DNA of 64,000 nt from Sipunculus nudus (taxonomy: Eukaryota; Annelida; Sipuncula; Golfingiida; Sipunculidae). A model generated the notes under the pieces. The model was not told the DNA's origin and searched no databases. It was given only the letters and a program-made list of their open reading frames with translations. The number at the start of each line of letters is the position of its first letter. Position 1 is the first letter of the stretch. The DNA is taken from the NCBI GenBank assembly GCA_026874595.1, contig CM049311.1, positions 52,641,676 to 52,705,675 of the forward strand. The letters are read 5' to 3'. The position numbers were made by a program, and so were the translations under genes. This document shows, one piece after another, positions 43,101 to 47,545 of the stretch.

Positions 43101-46100
43101 AATAGATTTAAGGCCTACTGTTTTAAAGCAGCTTCATAATTCAATCACTGGTGGTCATCTGGGGGTTAATAAAACATTAGCTAAGATCAGAGACAGATAC
43201 CACTGGGTTGGTCTGCGAACAGATGTGGAAAAGTGGTGTAGGCAATGTGAGACTTGTGCTAAAAGGAAGAAAGCAACTCGGTCAGGCAAGGCACCAATGC
43301 AGACATATAATGTGGGTGCTCCCATGGAAAGAACCGCCATTGATATCCTAGGACCCCTCCCTGAAAGTACACAAGGAAATAGGTTTATCCTTGTGGTATC
43401 TGATTATTTTACAAAGTGGACTGAAGCATTTCCTTTAAAAAATCAAGAAGCTTCAACAGTCGCTGATGTGTTGGTTAAGCAGTACTTTTCGAGGTTTGGA
43501 TTGCCATCACAGCTACATTCCGATCAAGGTAGGAATTTTGAAGCCAAATTGTTTAAGGAGATGTGTCAGCTTCTTGATATTGACAAGACGCGTACCACAG
43601 CCCTTCACCCACAATCTGATGGCATGGTGGAACGGTTTAATAGAACTTTAGAAGACATGCTATCAAAATATGTAAATCAAAATCAAAGGGACTGGGATGA
43701 ACACTTGTCTTTGCTTATGATGGCCTACCGCTCTTCTGTTCATGAAACCACCGGTCATACACCATGCCAGCTAATGCTGGGCAGAAATCCGAAACTTCCC
43801 ATTAATGTGGTAATGGGCAGTCCTGTAGAACCAACTGTGAATGATGTGTCGGAGTATGTGTACTCACTACAACAGGGAATGTCAAAAATACATGAATTTG
43901 CGCGGCAAAATATTAAATCCATGTCGGACAAACAGAAAAAGAATTATGATCATCGTGCGGCTTCTGTGTGTTACAAAACAGGTGATGCTGTGTGGCTGTA
44001 TAATCCTCAGCGCAAGAAAGGACTCACGCCAAAACTACAGTTTTTATGGGATGGACCTTATGTCATTATAAATAGACTCAGTGATGTGGTGTACAGAATT
44101 AAGAAAATCAAAAAGCCACTCCTAAAGTGGTCCATGTTGACAGGCTAAAGCCATATCAAGGTGAAAACAAACCCGATTGGTTCCAGACTGATGCAAAAAA
44201 TTGAATTTATTATTACGCAGTTTTACTGAGATTGTAATCAGCGTAATATTTACTTGTATTATTATTTTTTTTTTTGTTGTTATTCTAGTTTCAGGCGGAT
44301 GGTTATATTACAAGAACCACTTGTCATGTTTATTTTCCAAGTGTTCAACTTTTTAAGAGTAAAATATTAGTAAGACTACAGTGGTCACCTCTTGGAGTTC
44401 ACAGCAATGTTGTTTAGTAAATTCCCCTCAATTAACTTTGAATGTGACTGTAAGTACCTAAGTTTATATTCATTCAAATCTCTGTTATATCATTGTTATA
44501 TCTCAATTATAATTTCATTTCTTTGAATGCGAGGACGCATTCCTTCTTTTAAGGGGGGAGCAGTGTAATGATTTTATATCTTATAGCAGTGAGGAATCTG
44601 TATACCAGTAGATAATTGAGTGGTCTTAATTGATTACGGCAGGCAGCTGGGAACCCCTGCTGTGAGGTGACAGTGACCAGCTTGTGTGTACTGGTGTCCC
44701 CAGGCTCATAGGGGTCACCCAGAGGATAACAGGCCTGTTGCTGACATGATAGATTAGGGGGCGTGTATGTGTGATATATCCATGTATGCAGGGGTGGGGT
44801 CCTCACCCGGCAGTGTATCTTTGATTTTTGACCAGTAAAGACCTAGTAGAAAACCAGCAGTGCTTTTCTTCTGTTTGTAAACTCGGTTGCACGTTACAAT
44901 ACATTTAGACACCAGATGGCGGTTTGTTCTCCGCTGAAAAAACGTGCGTATGATGTGACAAGCAGCCAACAGATGCCAATTAACAGACACTCCACAGGCA
45001 TCCTGGCTCAGCCCATAGATGCGCTTCAAGCGCCGCTTGATGACTGTTTATGGTCGAATTTTAATTGCTCCCTCTGCATTCTTGCATTATCAACCTATTT
45101 GATTATGACATTATGTCTATGTTAGTGTAGCCATGTATCTGTTGTCTGCAGAACTGAAACCAGCCAGCGAGGTGTGCATGCAGCCTTTGTTGGTACATTT
45201 TGTTTGAATTAAAGCTCACTGGCCGAGCATCCTATATGCCCAAGGCCCTAAGCAAACTACGTGTGGGGCAATACTCTCAGAGCCTGTGGCCTGTTCAGAC
45301 GGTTGCAAGGGCGATGAGCTGTCACTCAAAAGAAACAAACAACATTGGCTCTGTATTCCTCACTTGGCTGGTAAACCGTTTTGTCTTCCAGCACAGAGTC
45401 TCATCAGACTGGACAAAAATACAATGCTGGTGTAGCAATTCAGGATACAAAGTCAAAACAAACAGCGCTTAAGATATAGGTAGTAGGCCTAAAAGTAAAG
45501 TGCTGTGTAAAGAGCGTATCCGATTCTGTCCTTATTTATTTTTGTATCCAGTTTTGCTGTTTTTTTCTAGTAAATATTACTTTAACATCAAAGTAAACAG
45601 CAAAATAAGGATAGGTAGGTTCTTGCAAATAATAAAACATGTCTCATTGTTTAAGGAAAATTGTTTCCTACAATATTATATGTGTTAAATGCTGTAAGCC
45701 TTGCTCACCTGTTTGCCAAACATATTGTACCCAGACATATGTACTGGCAGCAAAGAATAACCATTGGACGTTCTGTATGTAAAGATAGCAGATCACATCC
45801 GATGTGACCGCAATGCACACGAAAAACACGGAAAAAGCCTGAAAATACAAAACATTACCATAAGACTGTTGTACACATCAAAACCTGGTTAAAAGACTAA
45901 AATAGTTATTTATTGACATGAACGAACAACAGTAATAATGAATATATACAAAAAATTAATTTGTTCAACTAAGTAACACAACTCAAGGGTTCTGCTTTGG
46001 TCACCAGGTGGCAGTACCTGATGAATGTAAATGAAAATAACAGTATCAGAAATGAGCAGTTAAGCAGGCTACTGTATATAGAGTTTTCAACACAAAAGGA

Positions 46101-47130
46101 ACAATCCAGTTATGGCAAAAATCCTTGCAGTGTTATACTGCAGTACTTATGATAAAGTATCCTGGTTTCAAATTATCATCAGAACTAACTGATAGTAACA
46201 TGGTACAGGATTATTTTAAGTTTCCTGGCTGGACATTACACATGCAGTGGCAAAATAATAATGAAACTAAAGACTGAGCATATAAAGGAAAAGTTGTGTA
46301 ACACAAAAAAAGTTATTACAGCTCGTTCCTGTACCCCTGTCCACCTGATTTTTCGCGATTATCTCTACATAAGACAAATTTTGCAAACAAAATTTGCACC
46401 ATTGGCATAAAGAGGCAAAAGCGTAATTTTTGGTACCTTACCTACTTACGATATAAATATTATTTACTTTACCGCCTGGTTGACATGTCTCAAATATATT
46501 CGTGGTTCATGGCGTCCCTAATATGTGGCAATTGTTTATCCTCCTTGGATATGGATATAAAGTAATGTGACGTAACAGTGAAGCGCGTGCACACGGAGAA
46601 TACAAGTCTCGCTGTAAACAGGGGTCGGCAGCTCTTGATTATTGGTTCCGTGAATGTTGGTGCCTCTTTAGAACATCACGTCTATTATGACCTCATCACT
46701 ATCCCCTGATATGCCCATTTAACAGATTAGTGGCAAGATGTAGCTAAAGAATAGACTAGTTACTCATAAAATGGTTGTAAATTGTTTACAGGAAAATTAC
46801 ATAAGGTGGGCTATTATTTCCATAATAGTTAATTACGCTTTTTCCTCTTTCTTCTCCAAGGGCAAACAGTTTTGGCATTCTTTGGTTCACAAATAAATAT
46901 TCGCGAAAAAACAGGCGGACAGGGGTACTGGAACGGACTATAGTTTGCAATATGAAGATGACTTTGAGAACTTAAGAGCTGAACTGACCAGTCCTTGGTA
47001 CTTGAATGAGTCATAGACACTGCGTAGGAGAAGGGTAAATGGCCAGAGGTATTCAAAACGGAACTCCACAATGAAGTCTGCCAGCAGCACCAGAACCCAG
47101 ATCATCAGAAACTTGACGTACAAGAACATG
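6801..47130 (-). CDS. MACO1: Macoilin gene, coding exons 2-13 (exon 1 not in window)
   Basis: Macoilin is a multi-pass endoplasmic reticulum membrane protein with a long cytoplasmic coiled-coil tail; C. elegans maco-1 is needed for normal neuronal excitability and behaviour. Eleven exons join in frame to about 622 residues, or about 659 with the candidate exon at 27694-27804. Vertebrate macoilin is near 660 residues, so only a short N-terminus (about 25-30 residues) is missing. Recognisable family stretches are VLLADFIVEFRFEYLWPF (exon 2), FFAASTYVWVQYVW (exon 3), CRPFAAHCIGYPVVTLGFGF (exons 4-5), NEFYVHLLQEALPPEQQ (exon 6), DIKRLKADLQSSR (exon 9) and EVLMSALAAMQDKTAHLENS (exon 12). Every border has GT donor and AG acceptor on the minus strand, and all phases match. 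Intron sizes range from 265 bp to 11.5 kb, and most intron sequence is repetitive. The family call is seen directly; ER and neuronal roles are family knowledge. Confidence 0.96.
7112..8591. other. Intron 12 distal part, with a decayed family C copy from about 7693
   Basis: From about 7693 the sequence shows a decayed family C head: a hairpin GGCATC/GATGCC with loop AGG, then CATAGTACTCCCAAACA, compared with GGCACC/GGTGCC and GTATCCCCAGACA in the better copies at 18645 and 50663. It continues to about 8170 with AGGTCA-containing text typical of family C cores. No end was found. The rest is plain AT-rich intron. Confidence 0.5.
8592..10472 (+). mobile_element. Family A element with about 340-bp tandem core
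   Basis: It starts ACAAGTGACC and has the subterminal motif GCTCAGCTGA. The body has five units of about 320-340 bp, each beginning near a GGTGGCRCCACC-type palindrome (about 8783, 9121, 9461, 9780, 10119) followed by CAGTCTGCAGAAACTGATG-like text. After the last unit come ACGGACAG-type microsatellite repeats (10390-10430) and a tail hairpin ending in TCAACTGAGCTA. The subterminal motifs at both ends are inverted copies. No open reading frame. It lies in the macoilin intron between exons 13 and 12. The pattern resembles non-autonomous Helentron-like bivalve repeats, as I recall them. Confidence 0.75.
10473..11479. other. Intron sequence, no feature seen
   Basis: About 1 kb of AT-rich DNA between the family A element and exon 12. 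I see no exon, repeat family or conserved motif in it. Confidence 0.5.
11480..11654 (-). CDS. MACO1: Macoilin coding exon 12 (most conserved coiled-coil block)
   Basis: The exon is 175 nt, phase 0 to phase 1. It encodes TLRQSKEAQNE followed by TEVLMSALAAMQDKTAHLEN and SLSAETRLKLDLFSALGEAK, nearly invariant across animals as I recall. The acceptor is CTTTCAG and the donor G/GTAAGG. It lies between two large element-filled introns. Confidence 0.97.
12044..16336 (+). mobile_element. Family A element interrupted by a family B element
   Basis: Head at 12044: ACAAGGGACCCATGGGTCAC contains the perfect palindrome GACCCATGGGTC; then GCTCAGCTGA follows. Tail at 16336: a hairpin (AGTCAGCTGAGCTA at its end) after ACAGACGG repeats. 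The body shares long stretches with 49000-56957 and 22370-23101. A family B element at 13702-16121 sits inside it. The two halves join to the same text seen uninterrupted at 22840-22870. No coding frame. The 390 bp between exon 12 and the head hold nothing recognisable. Confidence 0.75.
13702..16121 (+). mobile_element. Family B element, copy 1 (nested)
   Basis: Starts ACAAGGCCTACAGGCCTAAT (AGGCCT inverted pair) with subterminal GCGAACCTGTG and ends CACAGGTTCGCTA, the exact 11-bp inverse. Inside are three units of about 128 bp with palindrome-like GGTGGCACCACC (13888, 14019, 14145), a short degenerate repeat of GCACTGAGTGAACTCTTGACC (14300-14560), and a perfect GGTGGCGCCACC at 15680. The second copy is at 59339-61653. 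Inserted in an A run of the host family A element. Confidence 0.8.
18645..21540 (+). mobile_element. Family C element, copy 1
   Basis: Starts ACTAGACATTTCTTGGCACC with a hairpin (GGCACC, loop GCA, GGTGCG) and the motif AGTATCCCCAGACA. Ends with GCGGCGGCGGCGG and a hairpin GTATCCCCCGAC/GTCTGGGGATAC followed by AAT. The 5' motif and the 3' arm are inverted copies. The body is a 288-bp tandem array (18790-20960) followed by one unit that carries GGTGGCGCCACC at 21201. No coding frame. Confidence 0.78.
18790..20960 (+). repeat. 288-bp tandem array, about 7.5 copies, dense in AGGTCA half-sites
   Basis: The unit repeats every 288-290 bp. Each contains two clusters: one reads TGTGACCTTGACCTTTGACC then CATGACC; the other, about 130 bp later, TGTGACCTTCACCTTTGACC then TTGTGACC. 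The first cluster begins near 18834, 19123, 19411, 19699, 19988, 20277, 20565 and 20858. On the minus strand these are AGGTCA repeats with 0- and 1-base spacing. The short frames reading across the array are repeat artefacts. Confidence 0.85.
23152..23272 (-). CDS. MACO1: Macoilin coding exon 11 (coiled coil)
   Basis: The exon is 121 nt, phase 2 to phase 0. It encodes NDCTDGYKTRCREMENDIKQ and then LRQNMKVREDQIRHLEIEAQ, matching the MKVKEDQIRELE region of vertebrates. Only 265 bp separate it from exon 10. Its donor CAG/GTAGAT lies just 50 bp from the 3' end of a family A element, and the following intron (11.5 kb) is the largest between mapped exons. Confidence 0.95.
23538..23714 (-). CDS. MACO1: Macoilin coding exon 10 (coiled coil)
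   Basis: The exon is 177 nt, phase 2 to phase 2. It encodes LHNLVTSRQQDKQNLAILEK then a charged helix ending in AARAVAMAAAAR. The Ala-rich end corresponds to the AAASRGE-like region of vertebrate macoilin. The reading has no stop and both splice sites are canonical (TTCACAG acceptor, AG/GTAATA donor). Confidence 0.95.
23715..24944. other. Intron 9, with decayed repeat units
   Basis: Between about 23940 and 24320 there are two diverged copies of a unit with ACCTTGAAGATC and CACCAGTTTTCAAA, related in style to family C cores. A G run at 24410-24422 follows. No exon-like sequence other than the flanking exons. Confidence 0.4.
24945..25103 (-). CDS. MACO1: Macoilin coding exon 9 (start of coiled coil)
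   Basis: The exon is 159 nt, phase 2 to phase 2. It encodes LEGDIKRLKADLQSSRNCEQ then ELRSQINNYILGDKSNKSEL and QLRQDNESLQC, a heptad-like segment that closely follows vertebrate macoilin. The acceptor is CCCCAG and the donor AG/GTATGT. Confidence 0.96.
25104..26543. other. Intron 8, no feature seen
   Basis: About 1.4 kb of AT-rich intron. Frames near 25173 and 25647 are short and without motifs. No repeat family identified. Confidence 0.5.
26544..26898 (-). CDS. MACO1: Macoilin coding exon 8 (polar linker)
   Basis: The largest internal exon, 355 nt, phase 1 to phase 2. It begins by completing an Ala codon and reads LPSKAQEEIISNGLPSKK. The rest is rich in Ser, Asn, Lys, Asp and Glu and likely disordered. 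It holds NLEDIQYIEQSLPSKP, which sits where vertebrates have an EIEYMENH-like segment. Sequence conservation is low, as expected for this linker. The exon ends in the Arg codon completed by exon 9. Confidence 0.93.
26899..27693. other. Intron between exon 8 and the candidate exon, no feature seen
   Basis: About 0.8 kb of AT-rich sequence with no recognised motif. Confidence 0.5.
27694..27804 (-). CDS. MACO1: Candidate extra macoilin exon (37 codons, phase-neutral)
   Basis: This 111-nt open stretch has a strong acceptor: a long T/GT-rich tract ending TTTCAG. It enters and leaves in phase 1, exactly the phase between exons 6 and 8, so it can be included or skipped without changing the frame. 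The donor is A/GTAAAT, which is weaker. It encodes about 37 residues with an aromatic core, FFDMRWFWNLWAK, followed by an acidic segment. I do not recognise this segment in vertebrate macoilin. Its open frame, aromatic composition and splice signals argue for a real, perhaps alternative, exon, but no transcript evidence is available here. Confidence 0.5.
28138..28318. mobile_element. Possible small pogo/Tigger-like inverted-repeat remnant
   Basis: The left end GTAAAACCTCTTGTGTC and the inverted right end CATTGAAACCTTGTTGTG are imperfect inverted repeats of the style found in pogo/Tigger-type elements (CAGT-AAACCTC). It is about 180 bp and non-coding. Ends and target duplication are not clear. 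The rest of 27805-29379 is intron without recognised content. Confidence 0.3.
29380..29756 (+). repeat. Strongly diverged copies of the 32-bp minisatellite
   Basis: Irregular repeats of CAGTGAAGGCTTGGTGTTA-like text at 40-60 bp spacing. They resemble the unit of the adjoining array but differ from each other, giving a decay gradient that becomes regular to the right. Confidence 0.5.
29757..30229 (+). repeat. 32-bp minisatellite, block 1
   Basis: Unit TGGTTAATGGATATCTGTGT plus TCAGTGAAGTCC, 32 bp, about 14 copies, with a few shorter units lacking four bases and variants GAAGGCC/GAATGCT. It ends with the segment CTTGGTTTTATAAAAACATT that links it to the 16-bp array. Confidence 0.93.
30245..31834 (+). 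repeat. 16-bp minisatellite, block 1
   Basis: Unit GTGACTGTGTATGTKR, 16 bp, close to 100 copies with variants at the last bases (TGAG, TTGG, TTAG, TAAG, ATGAG). It is an alternating purine/pyrimidine sequence. Because 16 is not a multiple of three, every frame on the minus strand reads the same 16-residue His/Thr/Ser-rich cycle; the long open frames here (up to 241 codons) are artefacts. Confidence 0.95.
31832..32952 (+). repeat. 32-bp minisatellite, block 2
   Basis: The same 32-bp unit as block 1, about 35 copies, ending with the same link segment CTTGGTTTTATAAAAACATT (32941). Blocks 1 and 2 with their following 16-bp starts are direct copies at a distance of 2721 bp. Confidence 0.93.
32966..35976 (+). 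repeat. 16-bp minisatellite, block 2, abutting exon 6
   Basis: About 185 copies of the 16-bp unit with longer higher-order blocks. The segment with GTTACTGCGTATATGAGTG recurs near 33893, 34214, 35169, 35506, 35742 and 35866. The array ends about ten bases from the splice donor of exon 6. Confidence 0.95.
35986..36082 (-). CDS. MACO1: Macoilin coding exon 6, flush against a minisatellite
   Basis: The exon is 97 nt, phase 0 in and phase 1 out. It encodes RKQKDVRKDNEFYVHLLQEA followed by LPPEQQETEKQK, the conserved juxtamembrane segment. The donor is G/GTGAGG at 35984-35985. About ten bases into the intron the sequence becomes a 16-bp minisatellite that continues for 3 kb and is part of a 6.6-kb composite array. 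The donor also lies in a small inverted repeat (GTGAG...CTCAC), which could weakly hide it in RNA; that last point is inference. Confidence 0.95.
36083..36893. other. Intron 5, no feature seen
   Basis: About 0.8 kb of AT-rich unique intron. Confidence 0.5.
36894..36960 (-). CDS. MACO1: Macoilin coding exon 5 (end of membrane domain)
   Basis: A small 67-nt exon in phase 2 to phase 0. It encodes IGYPVVTLGFGFKSYISYRM and two more residues, the conserved end of the N-terminal domain. The donor is GTG/GTGAGT. The alternative donor three bases upstream (AGG/GTGGTG) would also keep the frame and drop one Val; the longer form matches the family better, because vertebrates have one residue at that place. 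Confidence 0.95.
37063..37751. mobile_element. 689-bp inverted-repeat element with GGAAAAATGAGAAT motifs
   Basis: Left end GTCAAGGGAAAAATGAGAAT and inverted right end GTCGAGGGAACAATGAGAAA form imperfect terminal inverted repeats. ACATAT flanks both sides (37057-37062 and 37752-37757) as a likely 6-bp target duplication. The outer quarters contain repeated GGAAAAATGAGAAT motifs every 30-40 bp, the middle is AT-rich. No transposase frame. Superfamily unassigned. Confidence 0.5.
37758..38245. other. Intron 4, no further feature seen
   Basis: AT-rich intron between the inverted-repeat element and exon 4. Nothing recognised. Confidence 0.45.
38246..38381 (-). CDS. MACO1: Macoilin coding exon 4
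   Basis: The exon is 136 nt and starts by completing a Glu codon (phase 1 in); it leaves in phase 2 within a Cys codon (TG/T) at a GTAAG donor. It encodes ERGICLPTVSLWLLFIYIEA, a membrane segment, then a short loop and CRPFAAHC. These match the vertebrate order almost residue for residue. The loop between LRDLK and NLCRPF reads SDPLPFNL and differs slightly in length from the vertebrate loop as I remember it. Confidence 0.96.
38382..38909. other. Intron 3 up to the LTR element, no feature seen
   Basis: About 0.5 kb of AT-rich unique intron separating exon 4 from the LTR retrotransposon. Confidence 0.5.
38910..38913. repeat. Left 4-bp target duplication (ATAC) of the LTR element
   Basis: ATAC stands directly before the 5' LTR and again directly after the 3' LTR at 44899-44902. 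Ty3/Gypsy integrases make 4-6-bp duplications, so this supports a clean insertion without later rearrangement. Confidence 0.8.
38914..39248 (+). repeat. 5' LTR (335 bp)
   Basis: Starts TGTAATG and ends GTTACA (TG...CA). Near its start is TTTTATATCTTATAG, a possible TATA region. It differs from the 3' LTR at one site: G at 38983 against A at 44633. Confidence 0.96.
39250..39267 (+). promoter_or_regulatory. Primer binding site, tRNA-Leu type
   Basis: TGGTGGCAGCGGTGGGAT, one base after the LTR, is the exact complement of the 3' end of eukaryotic tRNA-Leu (AAG/UAG type: ATCCCACCGCTGCCA plus CCA) as I remember it. It is the expected start of minus-strand DNA synthesis. Confidence 0.8.
39284..40363 (+). 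CDS. Retrotransposon Gag (359 aa)
   Basis: The frame starts at the first ATG after the primer site and ends with TAA at 40361-40363. The N-terminal part is charged; the middle (about residues 105-265) has the retrotransposon capsid style with DGSSPWEDYETQF and later YGVDQQAELFRAQL. A single zinc knuckle of CX2CX4HX4C type (C313, C316, H321, C326) binds RNA. The Gln/Asn/Ser-rich C-terminus overlaps the start of the pol frame. Intact, with no stop or indel seen. Confidence 0.95.
   Translation: MSSDEEVVFKQTVDTNEVKPSPQVSGDWFDRLEERLCNKVGEQLENMWLKVDHVARKMSEKHDALLHLEKQQGGSKSEGLDDTDTKHPVVVRTTPMVKTTVRPPLYDGSSPWEDYETQFGIISDLNAWKTEEKAMHLAASLAGPARGVLADLDQPGQRNYDCLVTAMRSRYGVDQQAELFRAQLKTVVRRRDESLQELAQNIKRLTRMAYPDATTKLRDTLACDHFVDAIPDRDTRWKIKQSRPTSFEETLKIAMELEAFQQAASQGGRQIRAAHPQVSTAHTPHLKDTIRQVLQEELRNMRIRDSPNRNVSCWECGVVGHIRRNCPHNQRQRTDNRQVQQGNDQMSSSQAETWQDRRQ
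40306..40347 (+). promoter_or_regulatory. Predicted -1 ribosomal frameshift signal between gag and pol
   Basis: GGGAAAC at 40306-40312 lies in the gag frame as G GGA AAC, the canonical X XXY YYZ form. After a 7-nt spacer, 40320-40328 can pair with 40339-40347 (nine pairs with one G-U; core CAAGTT/AACTTG). The 10-nt loop contains AGGCC (40332-40336), which is complementary to GGCCT at 40385-40389, so an H-type pseudoknot is possible. Pol is in the -1 frame and has no ATG near its start, so it needs such an event. Confidence 0.75.
40312..44148 (+). CDS. Retrotransposon Pol (protease, RT, RNase H, integrase)
   Basis: Open in the -1 frame relative to gag, from 40291 (after a stop at 40288-40290) to TAG-free read-through ending at TAA 44146-44148. 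Numbering residues from the TTG at 40342: aspartic protease DTGA at 49-52; reverse transcriptase with FSTLDLQSGYWQ and catalytic YLDD at 480-483; RNase H with DTDAS from 627 and the TDHGSLQWL segment; a Cys-rich spacer; integrase zinc domain (H932, H939, C969, C972), catalytic D1001, D1061 and E1097 (35 residues apart, the DD35E pattern), then a GPY/F-type WDGPYVI at 1236-1242. All catalytic residues seen are present. The final 12 residues look out of frame (see findings). Confidence 0.95.
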   Translation, partial: RPNVKFTGRNLAGQEAINSLLPEFRPTAPHAKTSTLDSIGDGLFISGNIEEIPVSFLIDTGANISIIRSDVYQNISEQTRPELTAVNSHLISATGQTSPFLGHGCFNFSMGKQTLKQRFWVADIQNEVILGLDFLSQPFCDLSVRENQLLVNGEILPLSRTASNAPAVCRVSVAETTVIPPNSEVILPGKITDGKETNWVQTTCIIEPCPRFQEKCNLLLAKAVVDSGNKVIPLRVMNLTNEPKTIYTNTFAAFCEPVTSVTNTSDCQTTKIESNHSSVPGHLEELIAETGQCLSSDQKDKVTQLILQYRDVFAASSEELGQTNLTKHKINTGSAPPIRQPARRLPLHKREQATNELDKMLKKGIVEPSRSPWASPIVLVTKRDGSVRFCVDYRRLNDVTMKDAYPLPRIDMSLDALSGSKWFSTLDLQSGYWQVEMDENDHEKTAFTIGDGGLYQFTVMPFGLTNAPATFERLMERVLAGLSWNVCMVYLDDIIVHAETFTDAIARLELVFKRLHAAGLKLSPKKCKLFRRRVSFLGHVVGEEGLETDPNKITAVRDWPVPSNVTQLRSFLGLSSYYRRFVQNFATIAAPLHRLSERGCKYRWSNECQEAFDKLKSILTKAPILAYPVLGKQFILDTDASKCGIGAVLSQMQNGEERVVSYYSRTLTKAERNYCVTRRELLALVEAVRHHHHYLYGHKFHIRTDHGSLQWLMRFKQPEGQLARWLEILGTYDFEVTYRPGIRHNNADSLSRRPCETDLCVHCERAETKEEKGNDEPVRQARVVQKPTSSTCKYAIFTNILQFFILTWLCMKSSLSQLVTTCKISDNRENKCAALTRSQNRDHCNDEPWVQTWTNIELRDAQLNDRELCEVIAWKEANTERPAWSEVSSAGPKLKSYWSQWELLVIRDGVLYRQWESVSGESSTYKLVVPIDLRPTVLKQLHNSITGGHLGVNKTLAKIRDRYHWVGLRTDVEKWCRQCETCAKRKKATRSGKAPMQTYNVGAPMERTAIDILGPLPESTQGNRFILVVSDYFTKWTEAFPLKNQEASTVADVLVKQYFSRFGLPSQLHSDQGRNFEAKLFKEMCQLLDIDKTRTTALHPQSDGMVERFNRTLEDMLSKYVNQNQRDWDEHLSLLMMAYRSSVHETTGHTPCQLMLGRNPKLPINVVMGSPVEPTVNDVSEYVYSLQQGMSKIHEFARQNIKSMSDKQKKNYDHRAASVCYKTGDAVWLYNPQRKKGLTPKLQFLWDGPYVIINRLSDVVYRIKKIKKPLLKWSMLTG
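44551..44563 (+). promoter_or_regulatory. Polypurine tract before the 3' LTR
   Basis: AAGGGGGGAGCAG directly precedes the 3' LTR. The purine core AAGGGGGGAG is the likely primer for plus-strand DNA synthesis. Confidence 0.8.
44564..44898 (+). repeat. 3' LTR (335 bp)
   Basis: Same length and borders as the 5' LTR, with one substitution (A at 44633). Followed directly by ATAC, the right target duplication (44899-44902). Confidence 0.96.
44903..45708. other. Intron 3 right of the LTR element, no feature seen
   Basis: About 0.8 kb of intron sequence. Frames at 44916 and 45200 are short and show no family motif. Confidence 0.45.
45709..45838 (-). CDS. MACO1: Macoilin coding exon 3 (second membrane region)
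   Basis: The exon is 130 nt, enters in phase 0 after a TTTTCAG acceptor and leaves in phase 1 at a G/GTGAGC donor. It encodes a hydrophobic stretch starting AFSVFFVCIAVTSDVICYL and then WLFFAASTYVWVQYVW, both strongly conserved macoilin membrane segments. It follows exon 2 across a 1.15-kb intron. The next intron downstream carries the LTR retrotransposon. Confidence 0.96.
45839..46988. other. Intron 2, no feature seen
   Basis: About 1.15 kb of AT-rich intron between exons 3 and 2 without recognised repeats. Confidence 0.5.
46989..47130 (-). CDS. MACO1: Macoilin coding exon 2 (first transmembrane region)
   Basis: The exon is 142 nt and enters in phase 2, so its first base completes a codon begun in the missing exon 1. 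It encodes the start of the membrane domain, including KFLMIWVLVLLADFIVEF, a clear transmembrane helix, and FRFEYLWPF and SVYDSFKYQGL, which are near-identical to vertebrate macoilin as I recall it. The donor is CTG/GTCAGT at phase 0. The acceptor TTTCAG at 47131-47132 is the first member of a tandem series of five identical acceptors (see 47110-47545). The coding match, not the acceptor, decides this border. Confidence 0.95.
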
Positions 47131-47545
47131 CTGAAATACAAGAACAAACAGAATGAAATACTTCTCATCATGGCATATAATCAGGAACTTTATGTACAAG
47201 AACATGCTGAAATACAAGAACAAACAGAATGAAATACTTCACATCATGGCATATAATCAGGAACTTGACGTACAAGAACATGCTGAAATACAAGAACAAA
47301 CAGAATGAAATACTTCTCATCATGGCATATAATCAGGAACTTTATGTACAAGAACATGCTGAAATACAAGAACAAACAGAATGAAATACTTCACATCATG
47401 GCATATAATCAGGAACTTGACGTACAAGAACATGCTGAAATACAAGAACAAACAGAATGAAATACTTCTCATCATGGCTAAAATACAAGTTCAACACATC
47501 TCATCATAACAGGTCATCAAGAACTTGACATACAAGAACATGACA
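47110..47545 (-). repeat. MACO1: 76-bp tandem repeat that copies the exon 2 splice acceptor
   Basis: Five units at an exact 76-bp period carry TTTGTATTTCAG/CATGTTCTTGTAC on the minus strand, with the AG/C junction base at 47130, 47206, 47282, 47358 and 47434. A sixth, decayed unit near 47542 has lost the AG. Units alternate between two variants (GACGTAC or TTATGTAC; CTTCTC or CTTCAC), so the real period is a 152-bp dimer. Each copy also contains about 29 bp of the start of exon 2. Confidence 0.92.

Larger units (their letters stand above)
38914..44898 (+). mobile_element. Ty3/Gypsy LTR retrotransposon, nearly intact, young
   Basis: A 5985-bp element in a macoilin intron (between exons 4 and 3), antisense to the gene. 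It has two 335-bp LTRs with a single difference, a primer binding site for tRNA-Leu, a gag frame, a pol frame in -1 phase ordered protease, reverse transcriptase, RNase H, integrase (the Gypsy order), a purine tract and a 4-bp target duplication. No envelope frame is present: only about 415 bp separate pol from the 3' LTR. Pol has an apparent one-base frame break at its very end. Clade not assigned. It is a cellular retroelement, not a recognised infectious virus. Confidence 0.97.

Noticed and set aside
44149-44563. Possible envelope or extra gene between pol and the 3' LTR
   Set aside because: Only about 415 bp, no long frame, no signal peptide or membrane segment.
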